From: Peptoniphilus grossensis ph5
GTDB lineage: Bacteria; Bacillota; Clostridia; Tissierellales; Peptoniphilaceae
Length of the DNA stretch: 64,000 bases
Direction of reading: 5' to 3'
Assembly (NCBI RefSeq): GCF_000311825.1
Contig: NZ_HE978566.1
Coordinates: 691,725 to 755,724 of the forward strand
Of this stretch, positions 1-7,756 are shown piece by piece. Position numbers and translations under genes: made by a program. The notes below the pieces were generated by a model. It was not told the origin of the DNA. It made no database searches and was given only the letters and a program-made list of their open reading frames with translations. The first letter of the stretch is position 1, and each line of letters begins with the position of its first letter.

Positions 1-2492
1 TCAAGTCTATACCTATCTTGCTCTTCATAGGCTGCACGGACAGCTTTTTTCACTTCGTCCTTAGGGATGAAGTCGAAGACATCAGAAAGTCTCTTCTCAA
101 GTTTTTTTCTGTCGTCAAAGGAAATAAAGGGATTCATAAACTTTACTTTTCCATCAATTATTGCATCCACATTATTTTTTATAACTTCAGAATAACCTGC
201 AACTACAGGACAGTTTAATGTGTTGTCTGCCTTTTCAAATTGCTTTTCTTCATAAAATACTGCTGGGTAAAATATAAAGTCAATTCCCTTTTCTATTAGG
301 TCTTCTATGTGACCGTGAGAAATTTTTGCAGGATAGCAAGCAGTTTCACTGGTAATTGTCTCTATTCCCTTTTCGTAAATTTCTCTCGATGATTTACTTG
401 AAAGGACTACTGAATATCCAAGCTCTGTGAAAAATGTATGCCAGAAGGGATAGTTTTCATAAATATTTAGAACTCTAGGTATGCCCACTAGACCACGCTT
501 AGCTTCCCTTTCTGAGAGTGACTTATAGTCAAAGACTCTTTCATATTTGTAGCGGAACATATTTGGCAGCTCATCTTCTTTATTTCTTAAGCGACCTGCT
601 CCCTTTTCGCACCTGTTCCCTGTAATGTATCTCTTTCCATTGGGAAATACATTTACAGAAAGGGCACAATTATTTGTGCATTGTCTACAATTTGTTGAAA
701 TAGATTTATATTCAAATTTTTCTAATTCTTCCTCAGATATTAAATTAGATTTACCTGTGGATTTTTCTTTAGAAATAAGTGCCATTCCAAGTGCACCCAT
801 TAGCCCTGCAATGTCAGGTCTTGTTACATTGACGCCAGTTAAATTTTCAAAAGCTCTTAAAACTGCATCAGACAAAAAAGTTCCGCCTTGAACTACTATG
901 TGTTCGCCCAAGTCCTTAGGATCTCTAATTTTTATTACCTTTTGAATGGCATTTCTAATTACAGAGTAGGCAAGTCCTGCAGAAATATCTGGCACTGATG
1001 CCCCTTCCTTTTGGGCTTGCTTTACATTGGAATTCATAAAGACTGTGCAGCGTGAACCTAAATCTACTGGTTCTCTTGATAGTGTTGCCTCTTTGGCAAA
1101 TTCTTCTGCCGTCATATTTACTGAATGAGCAAAAGTTTCAAGGAAGGATCCACAGCCGGCAGAGCAAGCTTCATTTAGAAGTATTGATTCTATTACGCCA
1201 TTTCTAATTTTCATGGACTTCATGTCTTGTCCGCCAATGTCTAAAATAAAGTCAACTTCTGGGTCAAAATATTTGGCAGCAGTAAAGTGAGCTATGGTTT
1301 CAACTTCTCCAAAGTCTAAGTTAAGTGCAGCCTTTAAAAACTCTTCCCCATAACCAGTTGTGCCACAGCCAGCAAAATATGCCTTGTCATTTTTTTCTTT
1401 ATAAATTTCTTTTAAGTTTTCAATGGCAATGTCAAGGGGATTGCCCTTGTTTGATCCATAAAAACTGTAAAGGAGTTCATTTTTATCAGAGATTGCAACA
1501 AGTTTTGATGTCGTTGAGCCTGAGTCTATGCCCAAATAAATTGGTCCCTCATAAGTTTTTAAATCCACTTTTTTAAGTGACTTAGTCTTATGTCTTTCAC
1601 GAAAGTCTATGACTTCTTCATCACTTGTGAAAAGTGGCGGCATTACATCACTTTCCTTGATGTTTATGTCGGCACTTTTATTTACGCGATTAAATAGTTC
1701 CACAAAGGAAATTGGCTTTGAATCAAAACTAGAAAGAGCCGCTCCCAGAGCCACAAATATTTGTGAATTTTCTGGTGAAATTATTTCGTCTTCACTTAAA
1801 TTTAAAGTTTCAACAAATCTTTCTTTTAGCATTGGCAAAAAGTGAAGGGGCCCACCTAAAAAGGCTACATTTCCCCTAATTGGTCTGCCACAAGCAAGGT
1901 TTGAAATAGTTTGGTTGACAACTGATTGGAAGACAGAAATTGCTATGTCAGACTTGCTGGCACCTTGATTAATAAGTGCTTGCACATCAGTCTTGGCAAA
2001 AACACCACAGCGAGATGCTATAGGATATATTTTTTCATAATCCTTTGCCATTTCATTTAAGCCAGAAGCATCAGTTTGAAGAAGAGAAGCCATTTGATCT
2101 ATAAAGGCACCAGTACCTCCAGCACAAATACTGTTCATTCTCTGTTCAACAGACCCTCTTAAGTAAGTAATTTTAGAGTCTTCGCCACCAAGTTCAATGG
2201 CAACATCAGTTTTTGGAATGAAACAAGATATTGCCTCCCTTCCTGCCACAACTTCTTGGATAAAGTCTATATCTAAAAATTTGTGGACAGAAAGACCACC
2301 ACTTCCAGTTACATTTACAGTAACTGTCTCATATTTAAAGTCCTTATAAACTTCATTGATGACATCCTTTACAGTTTTTCTAACATCAGAATAATGTCTT
2401 CTATAAGTCTTATACAAGATATTTAATTTTTCATCTAATATTACAAGTTTTACAGTAGTGGAACCAACATCTAATCCCATATGAATTAGCAT
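1..2492 (-). CDS. 2-hydroxyacyl-CoA dehydratase activase-like protein, tandem BadF/BcrA ATPase + DUF2229 (C-terminus beyond window)
   Basis: About 830 residues are visible; the frame is still open at the window edge, so the C-terminus is missing. Two ASKHA-type BcrAD/BadFG ATPase modules lie in tandem. The first begins with MGLDVGSTTVK and carries GGEDSK and CAGGTGAF; the second begins near residue 310 with LGIDSGSTTSK and carries GGQDMK and CSAGCGSF. The cysteines in the last motif of each module sit where activases bind a bridging [4Fe-4S] cluster. A DUF2229-like region with a Cys-rich stretch (CRQCTNNC) follows from about residue 620. In this family, ATP hydrolysis drives a low-potential electron into a 2-hydroxyacyl-CoA dehydratase during amino-acid fermentation; the large two-module form is of unproven substrate. 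The start ATG at 2492 is chosen for the GAAAGGAGA ribosome-binding site just upstream. Confidence 0.93.
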   Translation of the reverse strand, partial: MLIHMGLDVGSTTVKLVILDEKLNILYKTYRRHYSDVRKTVKDVINEVYKDFKYETVTVNVTGSGGLSVHKFLDIDFIQEVVAGREAISCFIPKTDVAIELGGEDSKITYLRGSVEQRMNSICAGGTGAFIDQMASLLQTDASGLNEMAKDYEKIYPIASRCGVFAKTDVQALINQGASKSDIAISVFQSVVNQTISNLACGRPIRGNVAFLGGPLHFLPMLKERFVETLNLSEDEIISPENSQIFVALGAALSSFDSKPISFVELFNRVNKSADINIKESDVMPPLFTSDEEVIDFRERHKTKSLKKVDLKTYEGPIYLGIDSGSTTSKLVAISDKNELLYSFYGSNKGNPLDIAIENLKEIYKEKNDKAYFAGCGTTGYGEEFLKAALNLDFGEVETIAHFTAAKYFDPEVDFILDIGGQDMKSMKIRNGVIESILLNEACSAGCGSFLETFAHSVNMTAEEFAKEATLSREPVDLGSRCTVFMNSNVKQAQKEGASVPDISAGLAYSVIRNAIQKVIKIRDPKDLGEHIVVQGGTFLSDAVLRAFENLTGVNVTRPDIAGLMGALGMALISKEKSTGKSNLISEEELEKFEYKSISTNCRQCTNNCALSVNVFPNGKRYITGNRCEKGAGRLRNKEDELPNMFRYKYERVFDYKSLSEREAKRGLVGIPRVLNIYENYPFWHTFFTELGYSVVLSSKSSREIYEKGIETITSETACYPAKISHGHIEDLIEKGIDFIFYPAVFYEEKQFEKADNTLNCPVVAGYSEVIKNNVDAIIDGKVKFMNPFISFDDRKKLEKRLSDVFDFIPKDEVKKAVRAAYEEQDRYRL

Positions 2493-2859
2493 ACTCTACT
2501 TCTCCTTTCAAATTAAAAGCAAATTGAGTATAATTTCTAATACTTCATTTAAAATAATTTATTTTAATTTTATTAATCTTTTATTAACTAAAATTTAATG
2601 AAAAATAATTATTGCACTTTCAGTGCCTTAATTCAATATTTTTTTAAATAAAGTTTGATATTTATTATAAAAATATTAAACATTTCTTAACTTTTCGTTT
2701 ATATCTATTATAACCGAAATTGTGAACTTATAGTGAAATATTTACTTAATTTCAAAAATTTTACAATAAAAAAAGAGAAAACACAGTTCTCTCTTTAAAA
2801 ACAAATATAGTTTAAAAATAAAAAAAGATAGGCAGGAAACCTATCTTTCTTTTAAGTAA
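2493..2859. other. AT-rich intergenic region without a gene
   Basis: No open frame with a ribosome-binding site is seen. The region holds the activase leader, a weak 6-bp hairpin around 2772-2791 (agagaa/ttctct) and the ferredoxin terminator at its right end. No RNA motif is recognised. Confidence 0.6.
2820..2848 (-). terminator. Rho-independent terminator of the ferredoxin gene
   Basis: On the minus strand a perfect 9-bp stem AAAGATAGG/CCTATCTTT with a 7-nt loop is followed by a U run. It lies 12 nt after the ferredoxin stop. Confidence 0.85.
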
Positions 2860-3030
2860 TTAGTCTTCAGGATTTGGAGCGCCAACTGGGCAAACAGCTG
2901 CACAGCTACCGCAATCGATACATTGAGCTTCGTCAATTGTATAGATATCTCCTTCAGAAATACATCCTACTGGACATTCTGGTTGACATGCACCACAAGC
3001 GATGCAAGAATCGTTAATTACATATGCCAT
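2860..3030 (-). CDS. 2[4Fe-4S] bacterial (clostridial-type) ferredoxin, 56 aa
   Basis: A 56-residue protein starting MAYVINDSCIACGAC. It has two classical CxxCxxCxxxCP cluster motifs (CIACGACQPECP and CIDCGSCAAVCP), the arrangement of low-potential clostridial ferredoxins. These carry electrons between oxidoreductases such as pyruvate:ferredoxin oxidoreductase and hydrogenase, and ferredoxin-type donors also reduce dehydratase activases like the neighbouring gene; that link is only suggested by position. The start is supported by GGAGG at 3039-3043. It is monocistronic, with its own terminator and a candidate promoter upstream. Confidence 0.97.
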   Translation of the reverse strand: MAYVINDSCIACGACQPECPVGCISEGDIYTIDEAQCIDCGSCAAVCPVGAPNPED

Positions 3031-3095
3031 TTAATTTACCTCCATAAAATTATACCAAAATTTATGAATTTTTATATTCATAATGTTCTGACATA

Positions 3096-3124
3096 ATAGT
3101 AACATAATAATTTTAATTTTTCAA
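3096..3124 (-). promoter_or_regulatory. candidate sigma-A promoter for the ferredoxin
   Basis: Minus strand TTGAAA (3124-3119), a 17-bp spacer, then TACTAT (3101-3096), about 65 nt before the ferredoxin start. It is the best-spaced pair in this AT-rich gap (3031-3297), but hexamer quality is moderate. Confidence 0.4.
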
Positions 3125-3297
3125 TAATTATTGTTATTTTTTTATGATGAAATTTTATTAATTTTATTAAAAATAATAAAATTTCTCTATTTTATAAGCT
3201 TTTGTGACATTTTTTTAATTCCAAAACCTTAAAAATTTATTTTTAAAATTATCCAACTATTTATTAACACTAATAATTCATAGCATTTTACTATGTT

Positions 3298-5358
3298 TTA
3301 TTTCTCCTTAAAAACTCTAAGAGAATTTAAAATACAAATAAGGGCAACTCCCACATCGGCAAAAACAGCAAGTGGCATGGAAACATATCCTATTGCGCCA
3401 AGAACTAGGACTACTACCTTTAAAATTAGGGCTATAAAAATATTTTGATAGGCAATCTTTTTTACTTTTTTTGCAATATCAATTGCTCTTACTACAGAAG
3501 AAATATCATTTTTTAATAAAACTATATCTGAAGTTTCAATGGCGATGTCAGATCCGCTGCCCATACTTATGCCTAGGTAGGCGCTTGCTAGTGAAGGCGC
3601 GTCATTAGTTCCGTCTCCAACAAAGGCAATCTTTTTATTTTTTTCGATTTCCCTTATTTCCCTAACCTTGTCATCAGGAAGAAGTGAGCCCTTGTAATAA
3701 TCTATTCCAACCTCAGTGGCTATTTCCTTAACTACATTTTCCTTGTCGCCAGAGAACATATAAGTTTTTACGCCCCTCTTGTGAAGATTATCAACACTTT
3801 CCTTTACTCCTTCTTTTATCTCATCTTTTAGTTTTATAATTCCCAAAATTTCATTTTTATCTGCAACAAAGACATCTACATAATTTGAACTTGATTCATT
3901 TTCAAGTTTTAAAGAAAAGTCGTCCATTAATTTTTTATTGCCAACTAGATAAGATTTGCCATCTAATTCAAATTCAATTCCCTTACCACCAATATTATTT
4001 AAGTGTTCAGGCATCTTTGCAGTTTTAAAACTTTTTACAATTGCCTTTGCAATTGGATGAGTTGAGTACATCTCTCCCACTGCTGCAATTTCCAAAATTT
4101 CATCTCTTGTAGCCTTTATTTCTTCAACATCTGCAAGAGTAAATTCGCCCTTAGTAACTGTTCCTGTCTTATCAAAGGCAACTCCATCTATGTCTGTCAA
4201 AGCTTCAATAGAATTTCCTCCCTTGACAAAAATTGATCTTCTTGAAAGAGAGCCAATTCCTGCAAAAATTGTAAGAGGAACAGAAATTGCTAAAGCACAA
4301 GGACAGGATATTACCAAAAATATGGCAGCCCTATAAATTGATTCTTTAAAAGTTAGTGAACTTGCAAAATTTAAAACTAGGAAAAGTAAGATTGCAAGTC
4401 CTATGACAATTGGTGTGTAAATTTTTGCAAATCTTGTGATGAATTTCTCAACTTTTGCCTTGTTTGTACTGGCATTTTTTACCATGTCAATAATTTTTGC
4501 AATTGTCCCCTCTTTATATTCCTTTGTAACTTCAACTTCAAGAGATGAATCTAAGTTGACAAAACCTGAAGTGATTTCGTCCCCAACTTCAAGAGAAATT
4601 GGTGCAAACTCGCCAGAAATATTTGAAGTGTCAAGGTTTGATGCACCCTTAATTATTTTTCCATCTAGAGGCACTTTTTCTCCAGGCATAATTACAATTA
4701 CTTCACCAACAGAAACTTCCGTTGGATCAACTTTACTTATCTCCTGACCCTTCTTTAAATTTGCAAATTCAGGTTTTAATTTTAAGGCTTCTCTAATTGA
4801 TTTCTTTGAACTATCTACAGCCCTGTCTTGAATTATTTCGCCAACAGTATAAAATAGCATTACAGCAACAGCTTCGGCGTATTCTCCAGAAATAATAGCT
4901 GCAATAGATGCCACTGTCATTAGAAATTTTTCATCCATAAAATTTCCCGTGGCAATTTTTGAAATGGAAGCTTTAACTATATCGTATCCAATAATTACAT
5001 ATAAAACTATGTAAGAAACAAATCTAATTTTTTCAGGAAGATTTAAAAAATGTAGAATTATTATTCCAAGAAAGACAAAGATACACTTGTAAATAGAAAA
5101 GTTTTCTTCCTCCTCTTCTTCCTCAATCTCTTCATTTAAATCTTCTGTAACTGTTACGCCATCTTCTATGGAGTCAACTATCTCTTGAATCTCACTTTTT
5201 AAATCCTTAGATTCTTTTTCAGATTCAAAAGTAAGCTCATCATTTAAAAAATCGTAGTTGAGATTTATCATGCCAGGCGTCTCTTTAAGTTTTTCTTCTA
5301 TTTTTCCTGCGCAGTTTGCACAAGTAAGTCCCTTTAAGTGAAAAATATATTTATTCAT
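3298..5358 (-). CDS. P1B-type heavy-metal translocating ATPase (Zn/Cd/Pb type)
   Basis: 686 residues, normal for a CadA/ZntA-type P1B-ATPase. In order: an N-terminal HMA metal-binding domain with GLTCANC (Cys13, Cys16), an acidic linker with a run of glutamates near 76-85, paired membrane helices from about 90, the actuator motif SGE (248-250), the CPC motif in the metal channel (352-354), the phosphorylated Asp396 in DKTGT, HP at 434-435, and GDGTND at 581-586. The last helix has ADVGVALI, with the Asp typical of Zn/Cd pumps; copper pumps differ here. It should export divalent metal from the cytosol. ATG with GGGAGG upstream. Single-gene unit with a strong promoter. No ArsR/CadC regulator gene lies beside it. 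Confidence 0.93.
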   Translation of the reverse strand: MNKYIFHLKGLTCANCAGKIEEKLKETPGMINLNYDFLNDELTFESEKESKDLKSEIQEIVDSIEDGVTVTEDLNEEIEEEEEEENFSIYKCIFVFLGIIILHFLNLPEKIRFVSYIVLYVIIGYDIVKASISKIATGNFMDEKFLMTVASIAAIISGEYAEAVAVMLFYTVGEIIQDRAVDSSKKSIREALKLKPEFANLKKGQEISKVDPTEVSVGEVIVIMPGEKVPLDGKIIKGASNLDTSNISGEFAPISLEVGDEITSGFVNLDSSLEVEVTKEYKEGTIAKIIDMVKNASTNKAKVEKFITRFAKIYTPIVIGLAILLFLVLNFASSLTFKESIYRAAIFLVISCPCALAISVPLTIFAGIGSLSRRSIFVKGGNSIEALTDIDGVAFDKTGTVTKGEFTLADVEEIKATRDEILEIAAVGEMYSTHPIAKAIVKSFKTAKMPEHLNNIGGKGIEFELDGKSYLVGNKKLMDDFSLKLENESSSNYVDVFVADKNEILGIIKLKDEIKEGVKESVDNLHKRGVKTYMFSGDKENVVKEIATEVGIDYYKGSLLPDDKVREIREIEKNKKIAFVGDGTNDAPSLASAYLGISMGSGSDIAIETSDIVLLKNDISSVVRAIDIAKKVKKIAYQNIFIALILKVVVLVLGAIGYVSMPLAVFADVGVALICILNSLRVFKEK

Positions 5359-5400
5359 AATTACCTCCCGCTAAAATAACGCAAATTAAGATTCTATATT

Positions 5401-5442
5401 TGTTCATACGTTCATTATAGGGTTAATTTAATTTTATGTCAA
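5401..5442 (-). promoter_or_regulatory. strong promoter of the P-ATPase with overlapping direct repeat (candidate metal-sensor operator)
   Basis: Minus strand TTGACA (5442-5437), exactly 17 bp, then TATAAT (5419-5414): a consensus sigma-A promoter. Overlapping and just downstream of the -10 is a direct repeat ATGAAC-GT-ATGAAC (5415-5402). A near-consensus promoter with repeats over the start site fits repression by a metal sensor such as an ArsR/CzrA-type protein, but no regulator is encoded nearby. The promoter is seen; the operator role is inferred. Confidence 0.75.
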
Positions 5443-5551
5443 TATCATTTTTTAACTTTATTTTTTTTAAGAAGTATGAGATAATGCTTGAGCAGGGTCC
5501 CTTAAATAGGTTGAAACTATAAAAAGATTTTAAATTTTTTGTAAAAAATAG

Positions 5552-5580
5552 TTGACAAAAAACTTCTGGTCCGTTAGAAT
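5552..5580 (+). promoter_or_regulatory. promoter of the tRNA operon
   Basis: TTGACA (5552-5557), 17 bp, TAGAAT (5575-5580), ending 36 nt before the first tRNA. Near-consensus and correctly spaced, as expected for stable RNA. Confidence 0.85.
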
Positions 5581-5616
5581 AGATAAAGTAAGTTGCTAAA
5601 GAGTGACCTTCGATTT

Positions 5617-5708
5617 GGAGAAATACTCAAGTGGCTGAAGAGGCTCCCCTGCTAAGGGAGTAGGTCCCGATTAGGGTCGCGAGGGTTCAAATCCCTCTTT
5701 CTCCGCCA
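5617..5708 (+). tRNA. tRNA-Ser (GCU)
   Basis: A 92-nt type II tRNA with a long variable arm. The acceptor stem GGAGAAA pairs with TTTCTCC, the anticodon loop contains GCT, and the CCA is encoded. First gene of a three-tRNA operon. Confidence 0.95.
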
Positions 5709-5715
5709 ATGGTGA

Positions 5716-5792
5716 GGGCCTTTAGCTCAGTTGGTTAGAGCGCCCGGCTCATAACCGGTAGGTCCCGGGTTCAAGTCCCTGAAGGCCCACCA
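5716..5792 (+). tRNA. tRNA with CAU anticodon (Met elongator, or Ile2)
   Basis: 77 nt with encoded CCA. The acceptor GGGCCTT pairs with AAGGCCC, and the anticodon loop CTCATAA carries CAT. Elongator Met and lysidine-modified Ile2 share this anticodon and cannot be separated here with certainty. The T-stem has one C-T mismatch (CCGGG against CCCTG), which is unusual. Confidence 0.9.
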
Positions 5793-5799
5793 TTAACTT

Positions 5800-5875
<76 letters not shown>

Positions 5876-5883
5876 TAATTATT

Positions 5884-5917
5884 TAAACCGTTGAAATCGC
5901 TAGGTTTCAACGGTTTA
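5884..5917 (+). terminator. phage-borne terminator now serving the tRNA operon
   Basis: A 13-bp perfect stem TAAACCGTTGAAA/TTTCAACGGTTTA with an 8-nt loop, followed by a T-rich stretch. It starts 9 nt after tRNA-Phe and lies inside the prophage, so it replaces the native terminator displaced to 50747. Confidence 0.8.
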
Positions 5918-5928
5918 TTATTTTAAAA

Positions 5929-5948
5929 GTTGGCTACCTGTTGGCTAC
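5929..5948 (+). repeat. left arm-type direct repeats (GTTGGCTAC x2)
   Basis: GTTGGCTAC at 5929-5937 and 5940-5948, 11 bp apart. The same pair occurs at the other prophage end (50594 and 50606) in the same orientation. Position, pairing and distance from the att core fit integrase arm-type binding sites; binding is inferred. Confidence 0.65.
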
Positions 5949-6024
5949 CCTATTGCTTTTCTAGTACTGTTTACATTCAATTTCTTCTGCCAAAAACCCC
6001 TGGTTTCAGTTGTATTAGCTTTTA

Positions 6025-6070
6025 AATTTAGACAAAGGGAAGGATGTCAATCCTTCCCTTTGTCTAAATT
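6025..6070. terminator. 21-bp perfect hairpin at the left end of the prophage
   Basis: A perfect 21-bp inverted repeat (6025-6045 with 6050-6070) around a GTCA tetraloop; the left arm starts AATTTAGACAAAGGG. It lies downstream of the last leftward genes, so it probably ends late transcription or insulates the tRNA operon. There is no long U run in the leftward direction, so simple intrinsic termination is not certain. Confidence 0.55.
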
Positions 6071-6115
6071 ATTTACTTTTCTTCTATCTTTACTGCTACT
6101 TTAATTCCTTTCATT

Positions 6116-6325
6116 TTATTTTTCCTTTTTTAAAACTTCCCTTTTCTTAGCTATCCATTCTTCGACTTCCTGCAGCTCGCTGTGCTCAGCGTAGTCTCTA
6201 ATGTATTTTTTGCACATGCTTTTTGCTGAGTACATCACATTCTTCTCTCGGTTCTTTTTATTCCAGTTATACTTTGCTCTCGCTTGAGCATCGCTTTGTT
6301 TCTTTTCTATATTATCTCTTTGCAT
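6116..6325 (-). CDS. small basic phage protein of unknown function (cassette gene)
   Basis: 69 residues, strongly charged and predicted helical: N-terminal KYNWNKKNREKN, then a C-terminal acidic and aromatic helix (ELQEVEEWI). It resembles short helical proteins seen in many Firmicute phages, but no domain is recognised with certainty. It lies 11 nt after the 71-aa gene and is read from the same operator-bearing promoter. A role as the DNA-binding member of this cassette is possible but unproven. Confidence 0.75.
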   Translation of the reverse strand: MQRDNIEKKQSDAQARAKYNWNKKNREKNVMYSAKSMCKKYIRDYAEHSELQEVEEWIAKKREVLKKEK

Positions 6326-6336
6326 TCTCCTGCCCC

Positions 6337-6552
6337 TTATCCTTCTTTGATTCCTACCAGGTCTAGGTCGTAGTCGCTCTTCGCTTCTTCTGTTAGTTCT
6401 TCTCCATAAATTAGGAAATCCCAGTAATCTCTTTCTAGTTTGTCCTTATCGATGTAGTCTTCAATCTTTTCTACCAGCTCTATGAACCCTTTCTTTGGAA
6501 AAGTTCCAACGCTGAAAGGTCTAAGCCTCATACCGTATATAAATTGTTTCAT
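6337..6552 (-). CDS. small conserved-looking protein of unknown function (cassette gene)
   Basis: 71 residues starting MKQFIYGMRLRPFSVGTFP. The aromatic-rich N-terminus, a middle acidic helix and a WDFLIYGEELT motif suggest a small folded protein rather than a chance frame. Ribosome-binding site AAGGAGTTGGAGC. First gene of a two-gene leftward unit driven by the divergent promoter with palindromic operators at 6589-6742. Family not identified. Confidence 0.8.
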   Translation of the reverse strand: MKQFIYGMRLRPFSVGTFPKKGFIELVEKIEDYIDKDKLERDYWDFLIYGEELTEEAKSDYDLDLVGIKEG

Positions 6553-6583
6553 TGCTCCAACTCCTTTTTCTTTTGTTACCTGT

Positions 6584-6613
6584 ATTATACCTTATAAGGT
6601 TTAGTGTTATCAA
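6584..6613 (-). promoter_or_regulatory. leftward cassette promoter with operator in its spacer
   Basis: Minus strand TTGATA (6613-6608), 18-bp spacer, TATAAT (6589-6584). The 12-bp palindrome ACCTTATAAGGT (6589-6600) fills the spacer next to the -10, so a bound protein would block polymerase. Confidence 0.75.
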
Positions 6614-6656
6614 GCTTTTTATTTAAAAAATATTTTAAATTATTTTAAAAAAAGAC

Positions 6657-6687
6657 TTGTTTTATTATACCTTATAAGGTATAATAA
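6657..6687 (+). promoter_or_regulatory. rightward cassette promoter with a 26-bp perfect palindrome
   Basis: TTGTTT (6657-6662), 17 bp, TATAAT (6680-6685). Positions 6662-6687 form a perfect 26-bp palindrome centred on CTTATAAG, with core TATACCTTATAAGGTATA. It covers the spacer and the -10 hexamer. Same core as the leftward promoter operator. Confidence 0.78.
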
Positions 6688-6724
6688 GCATAACAAAAGG
6701 GAAGAAAAAAGGAATCTAAAACAA

Positions 6725-6742
6725 TATACCTTATAGGGTATA
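6725..6742 (+). promoter_or_regulatory. third operator copy in the leader of the rightward gene
   Basis: TATACCTTATAGGGTATA is an 18-bp near-palindrome with one mismatch. It matches the two promoter operators and lies in the 5' leader, 20 nt before the ATG at 6762. Confidence 0.7.
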
Positions 6743-6761
6743 AAAGAAAGGAACAAAAGAA

Positions 6762-7106
6762 ATGAAAAAATTTATCGAACTTGAAAAAATCTTAGAAGAA
6801 CAAAAAGAAGAAAACTTAAACCACTATTTTTTAGTATCCTATTTAACTGCCAAAAGATTTGACCTTGAATGCCTTGTCTTTGATGACTGTGGTTTTGACT
6901 ACGACGTAAAAGAAATAGTTGAAAACCTTGAAAGATTTAACATTAATAAAATTGTTGTTACTGATAACTCTACTGGTCTTATGAATGCTTTAAAAGTTTT
7001 CACAGATGCTGGTTTCCAAATCCTTGGAATGAAAGAACAAAAAGTCGACTATAACAAATGGGCCAAGGAAGCAATTTATAAAAATGGCCTAATCCTTCAA
7101 AAATAA
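6762..7106 (+). CDS. 114-aa protein of unknown function, oppositely oriented moron candidate
   Basis: 114 residues, acidic N-terminus then an alternating beta/alpha pattern: FLVSYLTAKRFDLECLVFDD, then a VKEIVENLERF helix, KIVVTDNSTGLMNAL, and a C-terminal FQILGMKEQKV strand. It reads against the surrounding lytic operon and has its own regulated promoter and terminator, the hallmarks of a gene expressed in the lysogen. Ribosome-binding site AAAGGAAC. No enzyme motif is recognised; similar short proteins occur in clostridial phages and plasmids, from memory only. Confidence 0.85.
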   Translation: MKKFIELEKILEEQKEENLNHYFLVSYLTAKRFDLECLVFDDCGFDYDVKEIVENLERFNINKIVVTDNSTGLMNALKVFTDAGFQILGMKEQKVDYNKWAKEAIYKNGLILQK

Positions 7107-7115
7107 AAAAATAAT

Positions 7116-7143
7116 GCCTGGGTTCTTCCCCAGGCTCTTTTTT
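7116..7143. terminator. bidirectional terminator between cassette and lysis genes
   Basis: GCCTGGG/CCCAGGC stem with a 6-nt loop, followed by TCTTTTTT on the plus strand and by ATTATTTTTTT on the minus strand. It closes the 6762 gene and also the leftward late operon after the holin. Confidence 0.88.
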
Positions 7144-7390
7144 ATTTATTGGCTTCTTCAGTTATTTCTTTTGTGTCTATAATGTTTGTGATATCTGTTG
7201 GTTTGCTATCTGCTATTCCTTCTGCCAGCATGTAGATGCAAAGTCCACCTATTGCTGAAACCAGAGCGACTATCCTTTCAGTTGTTTCCGGACTTGCATT
7301 TAAAAAAGCTATCAAAGCTATCAAAACTGAAGAAACGCAGGCCCAAAATTTTCTACTGCCAAGTTTTCTCATTAAATCTTCTTTTTTCAT
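7142..7390 (-). CDS. phage holin-like small membrane protein
   Basis: 82 residues with two hydrophobic segments (FWACVSSVLIALIAFL near 15-30 and IVALVSAIGGLCIYMLA near 39-56) and a charged C-terminal tail. Last gene of the late operon, downstream of the endolysin. A holin would permeabilise the cell membrane and release the endolysin. Size, topology and position support the call; sequence alone does not fix the family. Confidence 0.75.
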   Translation of the reverse strand: MKKEDLMRKLGSRKFWACVSSVLIALIAFLNASPETTERIVALVSAIGGLCIYMLAEGIADSKPTDITNIIDTKEITEEANK

Positions 7391-7483
7391 TTTATGAACC
7401 TCTCAATCTGTTGAAATCACTTGTTTAGAGCGATTGTTTGCGACAATGCCCCAAATTTGCGTTTTTATTATTATAAGGTACAT

Positions 7484-7756
7484 TTACCTTACTGTTTTTC
7501 CCCTAAATCCCTTGTTTGAGTTGAAATATCTTTGTTTTTTATCTAGTGATTTGAATTCCTCTTCCGTTAGAAGTCTTCTTACTGCTATTTTTAAATTTTT
7601 ATTGCAAGGGTACACCCACCTATCAATAATATTTCTTACCAGCATTGCTTCCTTCCTGGTGTGCATGTGGGCATGCTGCTCGTATTCTCCGCCCACTCTT
7701 ACGATTAGCCAAGGCCTTTCTTTGCATGTTGGCTTGTACTTAATGTCTAGCTTCAT
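7484..7756 (-). CDS. small phage protein next to the endolysin, unknown function
   Basis: 90 residues, basic. Contains RPWLIVRVGGEYEQHAHM, RRLLTEEEFKSL and a C-terminal KKQRYFNSNKGFRG. Its start overlaps the endolysin 3' end by 17 nt, indicating translational coupling. Its shape resembles small proteins near lysis genes in other Firmicute phages; no role is known to me. Confidence 0.7.
   Translation of the reverse strand: MKLDIKYKPTCKERPWLIVRVGGEYEQHAHMHTRKEAMLVRNIIDRWVYPCNKNLKIAVRRLLTEEEFKSLDKKQRYFNSNKGFRGKTVR

Noticed and set aside
3049..3054. TATAAT just upstream of the ferredoxin as its -10
   Set aside because: The start of transcription would fall inside the ribosome-binding site GGAGG, so this hexamer is unlikely to serve.
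6071..6114. 13-codon minus-strand frame (MKGIKVAVKIEEK)
   Set aside because: Too short to support; it lies between the perfect hairpin and the cassette genes and has only a weak ribosome-binding site.
7474..7491. TAAGGTA-CATT-TACCTTA hairpin as a fourth cassette operator
   Set aside because: The half-sites are in the opposite order (TAAGGT before ACCTTA) and it sits at a stop codon, so it is more likely a weak hairpin.
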